Assembly: GCA_028583605.1 (NCBI GenBank)
Contig: CM053329.1
Location: 35,587,992-35,651,991 of the forward strand
From: Dastarcus helophoroides
Lineage: Eukaryota > Arthropoda > Insecta > Coleoptera > Bothrideridae
Direction of reading: 5' to 3'
Length of the DNA: 64,000 nucleotides
How positions within the stretch are numbered: the first letter of the stretch is position 1; each line of letters opens with the position of its first letter. The position numbers were made by a program, and so were the translations under genes. Below the pieces are notes generated by a model. That model worked only from the letters and a program-made list of their open reading frames with translations. It searched no databases and was not told the DNA's origin. Positions 44,257 through 54,826 of this stretch are shown here, in pieces.

Positions 44257-46609
44257 AGTCTAAGAAAAGCTTGAAATTTCGACAAAATATTTGCAATTTT
44301 ACAGAGTAATTTAAATTTTGAGAAGGGATTTGAAATTTCGAGAACAAAATGATAAAAAAAATTCCACTTTTCTGATGAATTAGAATTTTGAGAAAATTGG
44401 TAAAATAATTTCGAAAGAAAAGAGAATGTCCATAAAACTTCGTTTCGAGAAAAGTATTCAATTTTAAAAGGTCAAAATTTCCCAGAGAAAGTCAAATTTT
44501 AAGAAAAAAATCAAATTTTGAGATTTAAAAATAGGTGAATTTAGTTCAAAATAAAAGTTTAAATTTCCATCAAAAGCTTCATTATAAAAAAAGAGATTTC
44601 GAACAAAAATGATTCGTCAAAAATTATCAAAAAAGCAAAATTTTAGAAAAGGAACTTCGACTTTTAAAAATAGATTGAAATTCGTAGAACAAATTTAAAA
44701 ATATGAAATGTTTAGACAAATTTAAATTTTGTGAAAAATTGTAAAATTTCGAACAGAGAAATTGTAAAAAATTAAAAACTAAAAAATTGTCAAACTTTTG
44801 CAGAAGTCGAAGCTATTCAGAGAAGAAGAAAATAAAAAATTTGCAAATTCCCAGAGAAAATTAAATTTTGCTAATAAATTGAAATTTCGAGAACAAGACG
44901 AATTAAAAAACTCCAAATTTTCAGATAAATCGAATGTGGAAAAAATTTGTAAAATAATTTAAAAAAAAAAGAAAATCTCGATAAATTTTCCAGTTTCAAG
45001 AAAAGTATCGAATTTTGACAGGTCAAAATTACCAAGAGAAAGTCAAGTTTTAACAAAAAAATCAAATTTTGAGAGATGAATTTACTTCGAAATGAAAGTT
45101 GAAATTATTAGAAAAAACCGAATTTTGGAAGAGAGAGATTTCGAAAAAAATGAATTTGTCAAAAATTCTCAAAAAAGATAAAATTAAAAAAAAATGTTAG
45201 CGAATTTCGACAAAATATTGAAACCCAAAACAAATTCCCAAAAAAATAAAATTTTAGAAAAAAACGTCGAATTTTGACAATAGATTGAAACCCAGAACAA
45301 ATTTTAAAACTTGAAATATTTAGACAAATTTAAATTTTGTGAAAACTTGTACAGTTGTACAGTTTGGAAAAGACAATTTGAAAAATATTGCAGCTTAAAA
45401 AAATCCTCGAATTTTTAAAAAGCCAAAATTTTTCAGAGAAAAAGAAAATAAAAAACTTGAATTGTTCCAGAGAAAGTTAAATTTTGAGAATATGAAATTT
45501 CGAAAACAAGACGAATTAAAAAAAAACTCCAAATATTCAGATAAATTCGAATTTTGATATAATTGGTAAAATAATTTTGAAAGAAAAGTCGATGTTGATA
45601 CCACTTCCAGATTCGAGAAAAATGTTGAACTTTAAATAAAGGTCAAATTAAAAAAAATCAGATTTTGAGATTGTCAAAGATATTGAAAATTGACTAATTT
45701 TGTAGAAAAACCCGCATCTTGCAGAGACAATAAAATGTTGAATTTTAAAAGTCGAAATTTCGAAAAAAAACTGAATTTTGCAAAACAAGTTCAAATTTGT
45801 AAAAATAAATAAAAGTTTAAATGTTTAGTAAAGGTCAATATTTGGACAAAATGGCTAAATTTGGGAAAAGGACGAATTTTAAAAAGAATATAAAAAATTC
45901 GAGAAAAGTGTTGAAAGTGTTGAAAGTCAAAATTTCCCAGAGAAAGTCAAATTTTGAGAAATAGGTCGAACATTTTGAAAATATGTAAATAAATTTCGTC
46001 GAAAAAATCGCAGTTTGCAGAAACAATGAAATGTCGAATTTTAAAAGTCGAAAAATTAGTTCAAATGTTTAATAAAATTCAATATTTGGGCAAAATGGCC
46101 AAGTTTGGAAAAAGGACGAATTTTAAAAAGATTATAAAAATTTCGAGAAAAGTGTTGAAATTTTGAAAGTCAAAATTGTTGAAGGTCAAAATTTCCCAGA
46201 GAGAGAGTCAAATTTTGAGATTAAGTCAAACATTTTGAAAATATGTAGATAAATTTCGTCGAATAAATCGCAGTTTGCAGAAACAATAAATTGTCGAATT
46301 TTAAAAGTCGAAATTTCAAAAAAATTAACAAATTTTGCGAGACAAGTCCAAATTTGTAGAAAATAAATAAAAGTTTAAATGTTTAATAAAAGTCAGTTTT
46401 GGGGAAAATGTCGAAATTTGATAAAAGGACGAATTTTAAAATGAATGAAAAAAGTTCTAGAATAAAGCCGCAATTTAGAACAAAGTTGAAAAAATGTAAT
46501 TTTGGAAAAAAGCGAAATTTGAGAATAGATCTAAATTTCAACAAAAAAAAACTTTGAAAAAAGGTCGAAATCTTCAAAAACTATTTTACTTCACATCTCG
46601 AATTACTTT

Positions 46610-46750
46610 TTGATGGAACGGACTGGTCCTTGGTTATCTTCAAAAATTGAAATACAGAACTTGTCCTCTGAAACCAAGGAAGATTATAAAACACAACAAA
46701 GGTTGCTCTAACGCGTTTCGACAGCCAAGCTGTCATCTTCAGAGAGAAAA
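46610..46750 (-). mobile_element. Penelope-like tail in hAT element A copy 1
   Basis: On the minus strand it runs from the hammerhead-like core through CCAAGG (CCTTGG), GACAAGTTCTGTATTTC and AAGATAACCAAGGACCAGTC to a GTTCCATCA end. It stands tail-out against the plus-strand copy at 46,757-47,068. Confidence 0.7.
46706..46746 (-). ncRNA. Hammerhead-like ribozyme, family 2, best copy
   Basis: CTCT, CTGAAGA, extra T, GACAGC with GCTGTC (perfect 6 bp) around TTG, GAA, ACGCGT, T, AGAG. Stems I and II are perfect and stem III is a palindrome, so a dimer fold is needed. The triplet is GTT. The extra base before stem II is shared by the whole family. Confidence 0.5.
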
Positions 46751-46756
46751 CTGAAC

Positions 46757-47068
46757 ATGAACAATCTTAGAACTTTCGAGCAAAAATACCGGAGTCTTTA
46801 CCAAAATGTCTACTTGTAATTTGCCATTTGCATTTATTTCTGTCCAATTTTAAATCGACATCAACTAAAATTTGAAATTTTCTAAATAAATTATGACTGC
46901 TTGAAAAAATTTACCATTTTTTAAAAATTCCAAATGGTATAGTTTTGTTGTTGAAAATTTTGATCTCTCTGAAGACGACAGCTTGGCTATCGAAACGCGT
47001 TAGAGCAACCTTTGTTGTGTTTTTTAATCTTTCTTGGTTTCAGGGGACAAGTTTTGTATTTCAATTTT
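46757..47068 (+). mobile_element. Penelope-like tail, duplicate of the 42.3-kb unit
   Basis: Near-identical to 42,276-42,592 over its whole length, including the ~200 bp before the hammerhead-like core. It lies inside hAT element A copy 1, so it arrived after, or together with, that element. Confidence 0.75.
46965..47005 (+). ncRNA. Hammerhead-like ribozyme, family 2
   Basis: Same sequence as the copy at 42,484-42,524: CTCT, CTGAAGA, C, GACAGC/GCTATC, GAA, ACGCGT, T, AGAG. Confidence 0.45.
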
Positions 47069-47647
47069 CGAATTACTTTACTTTATTTTATTAAAAAATT
47101 AATTAAAAAGATGAATTTTTGAGAAATAAGTCAAATTTTCCAGTAAGTTGAATTAGAAAAATAAATGTTTTCACAAATTGTTGAGTTTTGAAAAGAAAGG
47201 AAGATTTGGGGTAAAAGTCTAATATTAGGAACAAAATAGATATTAAGAAAGAAGACTAATATAGAAAATTTGGAAGAAAAGGTTAAATTTTGGAAAATAA
47301 AATGTCTTTTGGACCGAATATATTTTCGTTTGACTACATGAGCCAGAGGGGTCTCTCTCTGTCCAATATTTTGTCTGATTTATCTGCTTTTTTGAAATAA
47401 AATGTAAAATCAGAAATAAAAATTTGTGGCTCTTTGAAATTCACGAAATCAATTTTTTTGTTGTGGCTGGCTTTTTCGGTTTAACCCCTGGGATGTGGAA
47501 AGATCAGAAGAACTGCTTTGTGTGAAAAAGCTTTTTTTTCAAAATTTTTGTGTCTTGTCGAAGGCAGAAATTCTCGAGGCAGTGTGATGACCTTTTTTTT
47601 GTTCGCTAAAAAGTTCTCGACAAAGTAATAAATTTAATATCTCAGAG

Positions 47648-47792
47648 TAACTCTATGAAGATGATAGCTTGGCTATCGAAACGCTTTAGAGCAACCTTTG
47701 TTGTGTTTTTTAATTTTTCTTGGTTTCAGTGGACAGGATTTGTATTTCAATTTTTGAAGATAACCAAGGATCAGTCCGTTTCACCAAGACTT
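47648..47792 (+). mobile_element. Penelope-like tail, longest 3' end
   Basis: CTCTATGAAGATGATAGC TTG GCTATC, GAAAC, then the shared tail to GATAACCAAGGATCAGTCCG and TTTCACCAAG. Stem II is a perfect GATAGC/GCTATC, but the core begins ATGAAGA and stem III reads ACGCTT, so this copy should be inactive. Confidence 0.65.
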
Positions 47793-48899
47793 TCCTGATA
47801 GGTCTTAACTGGTTTTCCCCAAGTAAGCGAAATAAACATGCATATTGTGGATATATGTTTGGTTTTATTCAGTTTGTTTTTAACTTACAACAGCCGTTAT
47901 TGTTCTCTATGAATAGTGCGCTGCATCTTGTTTAATGCAAGTCGGGCTGTTAAAGTTGTTGGGCTGTTGCACACTACTTAATTATTAATGCTCTCATTTT
48001 TACTCAAAAACAAATCGATGAAGTCACATTGATATCGATTATTAATTAACAATTCACAGTTTAAGCAACTCGAACTACATTAGTGGGATTTAATGAAGTT
48101 TTGGCACTCTAGTTGTAAACCTCTAATAGAAGGTTTTAAATCAAACTGACCTCATTGTTATTTGGGACGTATAACTTGACTTATGTTTGCAATTTTGTAT
48201 TTATAGTGTTGGAATTCCTCTAATTTTCTATTATTATACTTAAATAACTAAACAAGGAAAACGACAAAAGTATTACTCAATAAACGTGACAGAAGTTTAA
48301 AAATTTAGCATTGTAGTAAAAAACTATTGTTAAAAATGATTATTAGAAGATATCTGAATTCAGCTTCATTTTTTAGTTAGACAAATTAAATACAATAGTG
48401 AACATGACAAGGATAATTAGATTTCAAGCTTTAAGTTTTGTCTCTTCGCGTTTTTCCTTGCTTTTATCCTAATTGAAATGAACTCCTACAACATTTAAAA
48501 ATATTTCTGAATATACAAACCAAATCTGCTTACGGCAGCAGGAAATTGCTTTGTATTAAAAAAACTTGCTTTTATGAGAGCAGGGTAACCAATATTTTTT
48601 TTAACTAATACATAAAAGTATACCTAAAGGCCTTTGGTGTTGTCAGAAGATATTCATCCTGAAGCTCCTTCTAAAATTAAACTTCAATTTTAGGGAATGC
48701 ATTTACAGTTCGTTCAATTATGAAATCATTTGATGGTATATTCGAGCTTATTTTAGATGAGCTGTTTCAGGTTTTTAGTGCCCCTTTTTTTATAAATGAA
48801 ATGGTAGATATTGCCTAGACATTAACTGTGTGTTTTGATGGATTTCACAGGCGTAAAAACCAAGCTTATACCTTGACTAAAGATTTTTATTTGTTATCT
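47793..48899. other. No gene seen; unique AT-rich sequence
   Basis: No open frame with a recognisable domain, no array, and no element ends. The 71-codon frame at 47,720-47,935 is a readthrough of the Penelope-like tail. Confidence 0.45.
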
Positions 48900-50453
48900 T
48901 TTACAACTTTGATGCATTTCCAAAAGTCACCTCCACAATTTTTCGACTTCAAGGTCAACAGTGCAATTTTTTGTTACTTAATAACAAACTTTTCAGTTCA
49001 GGCATAAAATTTCGATCCCTTTGCAGAAAGAGAAATCGAACTATATTGTAAAATTTTAAATTTTTTACAAACTACTCATTATATCTTTTTTTTAAATTTC
49101 GATATACACTTGACACAATAGAGAGATAAAAAATACCAAATTTTTAGGTGTTTTTTAAACGAATGTAACTCAAACAAAAATAGTCATAGAGAAAAATAAA
49201 TAGAAGCAAATTAAAGCTCAAAGAGTCTAGTTTTTAAATTTTTTAAATTTTGAATTCAAATTTTTTAGCTTGTCATGCAATTTCGTCACCTGCACAATTT
49301 TTCGTCTTCAAGGTGGATAGTTCAATTTTTTGTAATTATTCACAAACTTTTCAATTCAAGCATAAAATTTCGACCCTCCTACGGAAAAGAAAATCGAACT
49401 ATATTGCAAAATTTAAGATTTTTTCATACTGTTCTTTTTATATTTTTTTTTCAAATTTCGATATACACTTGGTACAACAGAAGGATACAAACTACCAAAT
49501 TTTTAGGTGATTTTTAAGCGGCTGTAACTCAAACAAGAATAGTCATAGAGAAAAATAAATATAAGCAAGTGAAAGCTCAAAGAGTCTAGTTTTTAAATTT
49601 TGAATTCAAAAATGTTTAGCTTGTTATGCAACTTTGTCACCTGCACAATTTTTAGACTTCAAGGTTAACAATGCAATTTTTTTGTAATTATTCACAAACT
49701 TTTCAATTTGGGCATGAAGTTTTGATCTTTTTCCAGAAAGGAAAGTTGAACTATATTGTAAAATTTTAGATTTTTTACCTACTGTTCTTTAAATCTTTTT
49801 TTTAATTTTGATATACACGTGAAACAATAGAGGGATAAAAAATACCAAATTTTTAGGTCATTTTTAAAAGACTGTAACTCAAACAAAAATAGTCATATAG
49901 AAAAATAAATAGAAGCAAATGAAAGCTCAAAAATTCTAGTTTTTAAATTCTGAATTTAAAAATTTTTAGCTTGTCCTGCAATTTCGTCACGTGCACAATT
50001 TTTCGACTTCAAGGTCAACAGTGCAATTTTTTTGTAATTATTCACAAACTTTTTAATTCGGGTATAAAGTTTAGATGCTTTTGCAGAAAGAGAAATCGAA
50101 CGATATTGTAAAATTTTAAATATTTTACGAATTGCTCTTTATGTCTTTTTTTATTTCGATATACACTTGACACAATAGAGGGATAAAAAATACCAAGTTT
50201 TTGGTGATTTTTAAAAGACTGTAACTCAAACAAAAATAGTCATAGAGAAAAATAAATAGAAGCAAATGAAAGCTCAAAGATTCTAGTTTTTAAATTCTGA
50301 ATTCAAAATTTTTTAGCTTATCATGCAATTTCGTTATGTGCACAATTTTTCGACTTCAAGGTGAACAGTTCAAGTTTTTTGTAATTATTCACAAACTTTT
50401 CAATTCAGACATAAAATTTTGACCCTCTTGTGGAAAGGAAAATCGAACTATAT
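48900..50453 (+). repeat. Tandem array of ~350-bp units (interrupted twice on the right)
   Basis: The marker ACAATTTTTCGACTTCAAGG recurs at 48,935, 49,294, 49,645, 49,995 and 50,342 (periods 359, 351, 350 and 347 bp). Every full unit carries AATCGAACTATATTGTAAAA, TTTCGATATACACTTG and AGTCATAGAGAAAAATAAAT. The array is cut at 50,453 by an LTR element, resumes at 52,528-52,617, is cut again by hAT element A copy 2, and resumes at 56,180-56,345. Confidence 0.92.
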
Positions 50454-50816
50454 TGTAACGCAATGTAAATAGATAGAATAGAATTTAGTGCGTAAGAAAA
50501 GTTTCTAGCAAGATTTGATAAGGAGAAAGCGGCCGCGATAACGAAACAAACGGCAGATAAGCGTTCCAGAAATTTCGGCAAACGATAAGCCTTATCTGCG
50601 TGATTTTTCTAGAACCCGGGAGCCAAAACTATATAAGGCGGTCAGCTTTCCCTCGAGTTAGTTAGTTAGAGTCGGTGTAGTTAAGTAGCAAGTTAGCAGT
50701 AAGAAGTCAATAAGTGAGTTAATTGTTCAGTTGTAGTGATCCAAGTTGAGTTTGAAAATAAAGTGGGCATTATTCAATTCACGTGTTAAGGAATTCGAAC
50801 CGATAAGCGTGTAACA
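50454..50816 (+). mobile_element. 5' LTR, 363 bp, of a Ty3/gypsy-like element
   Basis: Begins TGTAACGCAATG and ends GTGTAACA. It has a TATA box in CTATATAAGGCGG (near 50,629) and a GAAAATAAAGTGGG stretch as a likely polyadenylation signal. It matches the solo LTR at 26,402-26,731, with about 30 bp of extra sequence (AGTTAGCAGTAAGAAGTC region). Confidence 0.9.
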
Positions 50817-50818
50817 TC

Positions 50819-50836
50819 TGGCGTCAGAAGCGGGAT
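50819..50836 (+). promoter_or_regulatory. Primer binding site
   Basis: TGGCGTCAGAAGCGGGAT starts two bases after the LTR. It is complementary to a tRNA 3' end in CCA, apparently of tRNA-Leu type (inference). Confidence 0.65.
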
Positions 50837-50998
50837 TATTCGTGGATTGTGCATAGTACTCAAAAGAAATTCGTGCCAGGTGTCGCAGTTGAATTTATCT
50901 CGGACGTTTTAAACTGTTAGATAGTTATACGAGGCGCGTCAAGTAAAATCTTGAACATTCAAATACGCTTTGTGGATACGAGATTAAAATCAGCCAAA

Positions 50999-52349
50999 AT
51001 GGAACAACAAATGCAAGCGTTATTAGCAATGTTTAAAGACAAAGAGGAAAAAGAAAAGGAGGAAGAACGAAGACAAGAAAAAGAACAGAAGCAAGAACGA
51101 TGACGACAAGAAAAAGAACAGGAGAAAGAACGAAGACGACAAGAAAAAGAACAGGAGGAAGAACGAAGACGACAAGACGAAGAACGAAGACAACAAGAAA
51201 AAGAACAGAAGCAAGAATGAAGATGACAATAAAGAGAACAGGAGGAAGAACGAAGACGACAAGAAAAAGAACAGGAGAAAGAACGAAGACGACAAGAAAA
51301 AGAACAGGAGGAAGAACGAAGACGACAAGACGAAGAACGAAGACAACAAGAAAAAGAACAGAAGCAAGAATGAAGATGACAATAAAGAGAACAGGAGGAA
51401 GAACGAAGACGACAAGAAAAAGAGCAGGAGGAAGAACGAAGACGACAAGAAAAAGAAGAAGAGGAACGGAGAAGAAATGCAGACAAACAAGAATTGCATA
51501 GTCTATTAGCAACTATAACAGAAAAAATGGCAGGAGACGTTGCAAAAATGAGAGAAGAAATGAAAGAACAAATTACAGAAATGAAAGATGAGATGGGCGA
51601 AGTCAAAGAAGAAATTGCTGGAATGAAAGGAGATATGGGAGAATTCAAGGAATAAATTGGAGAAGTAAAAGAAGAATTCAACAGCAAGCTTCTTGATTTG
51701 GAAAATGCAACACAGAAGAAGATCAGCAACATCAAAAATGAGATGAAGAAGTTGCTAAGTGGACAAGTTACACAACATGAATCTGAAAGTGTATCTGCTA
51801 TTTCTTCCCAAAAAGTGAAACCTCCGACTTATGATGGGAAAACATCCTTCCAGACCTATAGGAAACAGTTCGAAGCTGCTGCTAAGGCCACTCGGTGGAC
51901 GGAGGAAGCAAAGGCAACCTCACTGGTGGTATCCCTGCGGGGAGATGCTCTGGAATTGCTCCGAACTTTGTCTGATCACGAACAAGCCAATTATGGAGAT
52001 CTAGTTAGAGCTTTGGAACTGAGATTTGGAGACCACCATTTGCAGCAAGTCGCAGCTGCTCGTAAGAAGACAGAAAAGTGGCGAAACTCTGCAAGAATTC
52101 GAGGCTGACGTGAGAAGACTGGCGTACATCGCCTATCCAACAGCACCAACCGACTTTCTGGAACTTCACGCAGTTAGAATTTTTATAGGAGGAATAAGAG
52201 ATCCGGAAGTCCAGAGAGTGATTCTTTTGTCAAACGTCCGAACATCAAGCTGCTTGCTGCTTACAAGGTTTCAAAGTCAGAGGCATCACGCAGAATATAG
52301 AAGTCTGACATTGAAGAGGTTACAGATGATCCTAATCTCGCGAACATAA
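50999..52349 (+). pseudogene. Gag of a Ty3/gypsy-like LTR retrotransposon
   Basis: The frame starts MEQQMQALLAMFKDKEE at 50,999. A long Glu/Arg/Gln/Lys coiled-coil region follows (to about 51,470), encoded by a minisatellite with a 153-bp higher-order duplication. Then come heptad-like KEEIAGMKGDMGEF repeats and a capsid-like core: PPTYDGKTSFQTYRKQFEAA, SLRGDALELLRTL, GDLVRALELRFGD and, after a +1 shift near 52,080, LQEFEADVRRLAY and FIGGIRDPEVQRVI. This order is typical of retrotransposon Gag that packages RNA. At least five in-frame stops (for example at 51,101 and 51,652) and two frameshifts make it dead. There is no zinc knuckle, protease or polymerase before the 3' LTR remnant. The antisense frames of 158-258 codons over the minisatellite are artefacts. 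Confidence 0.8.
51030..51470 (+). repeat. Purine-only minisatellite inside gag
   Basis: Built from AAGAACGAAGACGACAAG and AAAAAGAACAGGAGG words. The segment starting GCAAGAATGAAGATGACAAT occurs at 51,211 and 51,364, a 153-bp (51-codon) in-frame duplication. Both copies carry the same TGA and TAA stops, so the stops came first and the duplication later. Confidence 0.85.
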
Positions 52350-52455
52350 GCTCTAACATAAAAGAGATGAACGCGAACATAAACGCTAGCCTAAAGAAAA
52401 TTCAAAGCGAACCAAGCAAATCAAGCGAGAAATTCGACAAGACAAATTCGATTCG

Positions 52456-52527
52456 AGTTGAGTTTGAAAATAAAGTGGGCATTATTCAATTCACGTGTTA
52501 ATCAATTCGAACCGGTAAGCGCGTAAT
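52456..52527 (+). mobile_element. Truncated 3' LTR fused to gag
   Basis: GTTGAGTTTGAAAATAAAGT to GCGCGTAATA matches the last ~70 bp of the 5' LTR. It follows gag-region sequence directly, so pol and most of the 3' LTR have been deleted. The array sequence that follows restarts about 20 bp before the point where it was left at 50,453. Confidence 0.8.
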
Positions 52528-52907
52528 ATTAGAGAAAATCGAACAATATTGTAAAATTTTAAATTTTTTACGAACTGCCCTTTAATCTTTTTTTTTTAAT
52601 TTCGATATACCTTAGCACAGGGATCGGCAAACTTTTAAACCGAAAGAGCCAGCCGCAATAAAAAATTGATTTTGTAAATTTCAAAGAGCCAGAAATTTTT
52701 ATTTCTTCGTCTACATTTTACTTCAAAATTAAATCAGACAAAATATGGGACAGAGAGAAACCCCTTTGACTCACGTGGTCAAATGAAAATATATTCAGCC
52801 CAAAAGACTTTTTATTTCTCAAAATTTAGACCTTTACTTTGCCTTTTTTCCCAATTTCGACTTTTTTACCTCTTCCCTATATAAATGTTCTTTTTTAATA
52901 TCTATTG

Positions 52908-52990
52908 TGATGGAACGGACTGGTCTTTGCTTATCTTCAAAAATTGAAATACAGAACTCGTCTTCTGGGGACAAGTTCTGTATTTCAATA
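52908..52990. mobile_element. Short foldback of Penelope-like ends
   Basis: TGATGGAACGGACTGGTC, TTGAAATACAGAACTCGTC and then GGGGACAAGTTCTGTATTTC in inverted form. The middle of the element, including the hammerhead, is missing. Confidence 0.6.
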
Positions 52991-54562
52991 TCTATTTTGT
53001 TCCTAAAATTAGACTTACCCCAAATCTTCCTCTCATCTTAAAACTCGACAATTTATGAAAACGTTTACTTTTTTATAATTCGACTTACTGGAAGATTCCA
53101 CTAATTTCTCAAACATTCATCATTTTTTGATTTTTTAATAAGAAAAGTAAACATTTGTTGGCGATCTAAAGTAAAATAATTTTTGAATATTTTTTTCACA
53201 GTTTTCGTTTTTCAAAATTTAGATCTATTCTCAAATTTCACTTTTTTCCAAAGTTACATTTTTTTGACTTTGTTCTAAATTGCGGCCTGTTTCTAGAACT
53301 TTCTACATTCTTGTTTAAATTCGTCCTTTTTCCAAATTTCGGCACTTTCCCCAAAATTGACCTTTTACTAAACATTTAAACTTTTATTTATTTTCTACAA
53401 ATTTGGACTTGTTACGCAGAATTCGGTTTTTTCGACTTTTTAAATTCGACATTTTATTGTTTCTGCAAACTGTGATGTTTTTCGACGAAATTTATTTACA
53501 TATTTTCAAAATGTTTGATTTAGTCTCAAAATTTGATTTTCTCTGGGAAATTATGACCTTTAACCCTTCAACACTTTTCTCGAAATTTCTATATTCTTTT
53601 AAAAATTCGTCCTTTTTCCAAATTTGGCCATTTTGCCCAAATATTGACTTTTAATAAACATTTAAAATTTTCTTTATTTTCTACAAATTTGGACTTGTTT
53701 CGCAAAATTCGGTTTATTTTCGAAATTTCGACTTTTAAAATTCAACATTTGATTGTCTCTGCAAGATGCGAGTTTTTCTACAAAATTTGTCAATTTTCAA
53801 AATCTTTGACTTAATCCCAAAATCTGATTTTTTTTTTAATTTGACCTTTCTTTAAAGTTGAACATTTTTCTCGAATCTGGAAGAGGTATCAACATTGACT
53901 TTTCTTTCGAAATTATTTTACCAATTCTATCAAAATATGAATTTATCTGAATATTTGAAGATTTTTTTAATTCGTCTTGTTTTCGAAATTTCAAATTCTC
54001 AAAATTTAACTTTCTCTGGAACAATTCACATTTTTTATTTTCTTTTTCTCTGAAAAATTTTGGCTTTTTAAAAATTCGACGATTTTTTTCTAAGCTGTCA
54101 ATTTTTTCAAATTGTCTTTTCGAAATTTTACAAGTTTTCACAAAATTTAAATTTGTCTCAATATTTCAGGTTTTATATTTGTTTTTTCGACATTTTGTCT
54201 TAAAATTCGACATTTTATTCTGCAAGCTGCGGTTTTTTTCGACGAAATTCGTCAATTTTCAAAATGTTTGACTTTGTCTTAAAATTTGTTTTTTTTTCTT
54301 ACAATGTGACGTTTATTTAAAGTAATGTTTCTCGAAACTGGAGTTTGTATCAATACTGTTTTTTCTTTCGAAATTATTTTACTAATTCTATCAAAATTCG
54401 AATTTATCTGAACATTTGGAATTTTTTTTAATTCGTCTTGTTCTGGAAATTTCAAATTTATTCTCCAAATTTAACCTTATCTGGTAAAATACAAATTTTT
54501 TTATTTTCTTATTCTCTGAAAAACTTCAACTTCTGAAAAAGTTCGACAATTTTGTAAGGATT

Positions 54563-54826
54563 CTAATGCACAAACCAATAGTTTTGAACATTTATTAGAT
54601 TCGAAGTTTGGAAACCTAATACCGGTTTCGATTTTGTTAGATCTCGTCACTTTGGATATACCAATTAGATTCCTCGTCTTCTGGGAACTTTCCTAGAGAA
54701 CAACCGCTTCGCTAGGTGGCAGTGTTTCAACGGTTGGTAGTTCAGCCACCTATGATTTACTATACACGCCTGAAGGACTGCATGAATGTGTAGTCTAGGT
54801 TGCATTCTACATGCATACGAATTTTG
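54563..54826 (-). mobile_element. Hammerhead-bearing repeat, family 3, inside hAT element A
   Basis: CTAATGCACAAACCAATAG, the TTCGAAGTTTGGAAACC arm, then a minus-strand core in which CTGACGA has become GTGACGA and stem I no longer pairs, so the ribozyme is dead. The inverted right arm is lost, but the TTCTGGGAACTTTCCTAG to CATTCTACATGCAT tail is conserved. Confidence 0.7.

Larger units (their letters stand above)
43271..47490 (+). mobile_element. Non-autonomous hAT-like element A, copy 1, 4.2 kb
   Basis: Left end CACGGGTCGGCAAACCGCGG followed by GGCTCTT motifs; right end GGCTGGCTTTTTCGG then TTTAACCCCTG. Compared with copy 2 at 52,618-56,179, which lies in the opposite orientation, the right end has lost about a dozen bases inside the terminus. 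Flanks GGATAAGG (43,263-43,270) and GGATGTGG (47,491-47,498) agree at 6 of 8 positions, as for an old 8-bp target duplication. The interior is purine-rich quasi-repeat with internal tandem units (TAGATTGAAA...AACAAATTT at 43,950, 44,673 and 45,282). No transposase frame exists. Confidence 0.82.

Noticed and set aside
50959..51735. Antisense frames of 158-258 codons, Ser/Cys/Phe-rich, opposite gag
   Set aside because: They are the complement of a purine-only minisatellite that encodes a Glu/Arg-rich coiled coil. Having no stops on the opposite strand follows from the composition.
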